64,000 nt of DNA, from assembly GCA_003550325.1 (NCBI GenBank), contig QKWP01000078.1, positions 475,852 through 539,851 on the forward strand, given 5' to 3'. The DNA comes from Gigaspora rosea (taxonomy: Eukaryota; Glomeromycota; Glomeromycetes; Diversisporales; Gigasporaceae). Position 1 is the stretch's first letter; each line of letters begins with the position of its first letter. Positions 61,110-64,000 of the stretch are shown here, in pieces. Made by a program: the position numbers and the translations under genes. The notes beneath the pieces were generated by a model. That model was given only the letters and a program-made list of their open reading frames with translations, made no database searches and was not told where the DNA came from.

Positions 61110-61866
61110 CAGGGTTGGGCAAGCTGTATATCCAGTGCTTTTTCACTGGACACTGGACGTTTCCAAATTGTCCAGTGTAATGTCCAGTGCATGTCCAGTG
61201 TCCAGTGACATATTTATAAAAAAATTTAATAAATAAATTAATTAGTCAAAGCACAACATATCTGGTCAGATAACTAGTACTCCAGATTGCTCTAGCTAAT
61301 TCTTAAAAATGTAGGTAAAATTTTATAATAATGCACTATACCTTTGATTTAATTAATTTTATTCTTATTTAATTTTAAAATTTAGTTTAATTATTGTATA
61401 TTAGTCAAAAATTCTGTTAGTGCATATAGTGCATTTGAAAAAATTAATAAGCAATAAATATGTTGGCCACATAATACAGTATTTAACTAAATAAGATATC
61501 TATATGCAACCAATTTGCTTGCAATTGTAAAGGATAGTATTCAAATGATGTTAACCTTCCAAAGCAATATGCATATTAAACAGGTTTTGAGAGATATCAG
61601 GCTTGAAAACATTATAAATATAATATTACAGTATATAGCAGAAACAGGCTTAATAAATTATTTTTTTAAGTTATCTATTTTAACAGAATTGGTTAATTAT
61701 CTAGTTAATTTAATTTTTTTGTTTAAAATTTTAAAAATTATAATATTTTTTTAATTTTTGTTGTCTAGTGATTATTTTTCTTAATCCATTGCTTTTCACT
61801 GGACAATTAGGACACTGGACACTGGACAAATTTCCAATTGTCCAATTGTCCAGTTGCCCAACCCTG
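61110..61866. mobile_element. hAT-type non-autonomous element (757 bp)
   Basis: Perfect 13-bp ends CAGGGTTGGGCAA. Flanks CATATATC (61102-61109) and CATGTATC (61867-61874) are an 8-bp duplication with one mismatch. CACTGGAC/GTCCAGTG words repeat about ten times near the ends. A 79-codon plus frame inside (61515-61754) may be a transposase scrap but has no signature. Confidence 0.9.
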
Positions 61867-62365
61867 CATGTATCGAACAATACGCAATCCCCATGATTAA
61901 ACCCCATGACTCTTCATTTTTTGATACATATTCGTTCCCGTGACGTCATGAGACATCGTTAAGAATGAGCCAGGAACAGTGAATAATATCGATTTGATTT
62001 TGCAAAAATATCGATCGATTTGGTAAAAAATATCGATTATATCGATATCCCTGGTTCAACCAATCAGAATGAAGTATTGCGTATCATGTGATAAGAAATT
62101 AAAAAGGCGATTATTACTGTACCTATCAAACTTGTAATAAAACTTTATTTATAAAAATTTCATTAATATGGTCCTTAAAATCATTGATTAAAATACATCA
62201 TTGTAAGAGCTTGGAGCGATTATTCACTAAGATTTTGTCTATCATCACTTAAAATTTTGTTATATGTAGAAAAGCTTCACTCTACACTGCAAGAAGATAT
62301 AGGCAACCAAATATAATCCAATGCGATTTTACTTAATAAAGGTAGCTGATAAGCGACCTTAGTCC
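61867..62365. other. No gene seen
   Basis: ATCGAT words cluster at 61988-62055; otherwise plain AT-rich flank of the hAT transposase gene. Confidence 0.4.
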
Positions 62366-64000
62366 AAAATTAATCTAAAGTTTGAAACTCAATTGTAGCA
62401 AGATTAAAGTTACAATAAATTGCCCATTCTTGAATTAGATTAGTTGAAGGATTTGACAATTCATGAATACAAGAATATAATGAAATATTATGATTAATAG
62501 TAGAAAGTGCAATAAAACGAGGATCAAAGATTCGTGCTTCTTGAAATAAGGTTCGCACAGGATAATTACTAATATAATCAACAAACTTCTTATATGCAGC
62601 CTGATAAGCAGATTGAAATATGGGAAAAAATAAATCTGGTTGTGTGTTAAGTTTAAGAAGTACATCTGACATAGGTTGAATTAAAGTTGTCAATGACCTT
62701 CCTGTATTAATTGTGTTTCCAATTGTTCAATACGACTTTTGATAAATAGAAATATAGCCAAATTCTCAGTCTGAAAAAAATCTAAGTTATGTACAAATTG
62801 CTGACCATAATTTTTAATAAATGTCAAATATATATATATACGCCCATAATCTTGTTAATTGGTGAGGATATTTACGATTTTCTCAATCGACGATGATGAA
62901 GTACCTTCTTTTTGCTCTTGAACATAAAAATCCTGAATTAATTGTAAATGTTCTTCTATGTAAAATGCCATTTCATACCACGCATTCCACCGTGTTACAC
63001 TAGGTAGTGGAATATTAGTTGGTTGCAAGATTCCATTTTGGTATAAAAAAGTTACGTATCTTGCACGTCGACTCTTTGCAGGGGCTAATGTTTTTTTAAT
63101 TTCTGCTAATAACGTGTGAACTATAGTAAAAGCTCAATAGACACCCATGCTTCGCTGAACATAATTAAAGAATATAAATTAAAAAAATTAATTTATAGTA
63201 TAAAATTAATTAATAACTTTATATAACTTTATTATAATTTAATTATTTATTATACTACCTAATCAAATTTAATATATGCGCCAAGCAAGTTTGATGCATA
63301 ATTTGCGGCATAATTGGTTTGAGTACTTCGGACACACTTTTTCATATATGCCGCAGAATCTGATGCAATTAAACATATATTGCCAAATGGAATATTCCAT
63401 TCAACCAAAATACGAACCACCAATTGCCCAATTGTCGAATTTTTGACTATTTCTAAGAAATCTACAACTACTAATTTTGTAAAACTACGATAATTGAATA
63501 AAACATTAACAACACTTCGTGCTCGACTATTGGTAGTTTCATCAACTATCACTGAAATCTTTTTTTCTGAATACATTTGCTTGATTGTGGTTAAATAGTT
63601 TTCAAAAATACCAGGAAGATATGCACAACGCAACGTACTGGCCAAAGGAATATTACCACTCTCGCGTAAGTATTGATTTAACCATATTCTAAGCTTATTC
63701 ACCTTCTCTAAAGGAATGTCTGCTTTAATAAATGCACAAATAAATCATTGATCGTGTTCTTCTTTGCTTCATTGCATCAATGACGGAATCCAGGGTAGGT
63801 TGTCTATTTTGTTTTTTGGTAGCAGCTGTGCCTTTTTTTGTTTTATGTCCACTTGTCTTGATATGAGCCATAATATTTGCCTTGATTTTCCAATTCATGG
63901 AGTGGAAACAGAAATGGCACATTAAAAGCCCAGAGTCAACTACAAAATCCTCTGGAAATTTTTGCGCACGAGAGTATGCTGTAACACGCTTGGGCAGCAT
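62366..64000 (-). pseudogene. hAT transposase, BED-type finger, disrupted
   Basis: Read on the minus strand from the window edge. The first frame has a zinc-finger pattern C-x2-C ... H-x5-H (CHFC to HIKTSGH) followed by a basic stretch, as in BED-finger hAT transposases. Two base losses near 63745 lead to KADIPLEKVNKLRIWLNQYL, then VIVDETTNSRARSVVNVL with the first catalytic aspartate, then LIASDSAAYMKK with the second. About 120 bp of AT-rich sequence (63130-63250) interrupt it. Then ITRWNAWYEMAFYIEEH-like and DFFQTENLA fragments follow, and the last frame 62693-62370 holds FQEARIFDPRFIALS. The C-terminal dimerisation region is missing. ATG lies exactly at 64000-63998, so the true start may be outside. 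Confidence 0.75.

Noticed and set aside
61515..61754. 79-codon frame inside a hAT MITE as transposase
   Set aside because: No catalytic or dimerisation motif; length and composition fit chance in AT-rich DNA.
1..64000. tRNA genes
   Set aside because: I looked for B-box-like GGTTCGA words; the few hits (e.g. near 9105 and 47345) have no matching arms or A box.

Overview
The window looks like nuclear DNA of an arbuscular mycorrhizal fungus (Glomeromycotina, Rhizophagus-like). This is inferred from four things. The DNA is very AT-rich. Genes are split by short introns (about 50-90 nt, mostly GT-AG). Protein kinases of the tyrosine-kinase-like (TKL) type cluster here, with the exon layout and tails (MACPF-like, leucine-rich repeat) known from expanded families in these fungi. 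Most of the rest is mobile DNA (hAT, MULE, PIF/Harbinger-like and foldback elements). No database search was possible; family names come from motifs and remembered family architecture.

Layout. 0-12.3 kb: repeats only, including an LTR-like pair (4.67-5.14 and 10.31-10.67 kb) enclosing base-skewed tracts and a 900-bp hAT-type element with a perfect 8-bp target duplication. 12.3-21.1 kb: kinase cluster. A one-domain kinase (13269-15905) has HRN instead of HRD and carries a 1.3-kb transposon in an intron. Next to it is an eight-exon gene (16602-21077) whose exons join in frame into one 1168-residue protein: active kinase, pseudokinase (HRA), MACPF-like region and a conserved tail. 21.1-25.4 kb: repeats, including a 0.8-kb minisatellite. 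25.4-28.2 kb (minus): an 11-exon inositol/sugar-type MFS transporter broken by frameshifts and stops. 30.8-33.1 kb: a kinase-LRR pseudogene. 34.7-40.0 kb: LTR candidate, foldback element, BTB/BACK pseudogene and MULE transposase pseudogene. 40.0-53.7 kb: dense nested repeats. 53.75-55.55 kb: an unfamiliar eight-exon gene, damaged near its 3' end, with a nuclease-like C-terminal part. 55.6-62 kb: minisatellite, nested MITEs, foldback and hAT elements. 62.4-64.0 kb (minus): damaged hAT transposase running to the window edge.

How it fits together. Only the kinase genes at 13.3 and 16.6 kb look intact, and the first lacks its catalytic aspartate. Most other genes are decaying, usually by single-base indels, so either this is a gene-birth-and-death compartment or the assembly keeps some indel errors; the intact 3.5-kb dual-kinase reading frame argues against a uniformly high error rate. 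The non-genic DNA is a layered record of TIR elements whose target duplications, and in one case empty sites in paralogous copies, can be read directly.
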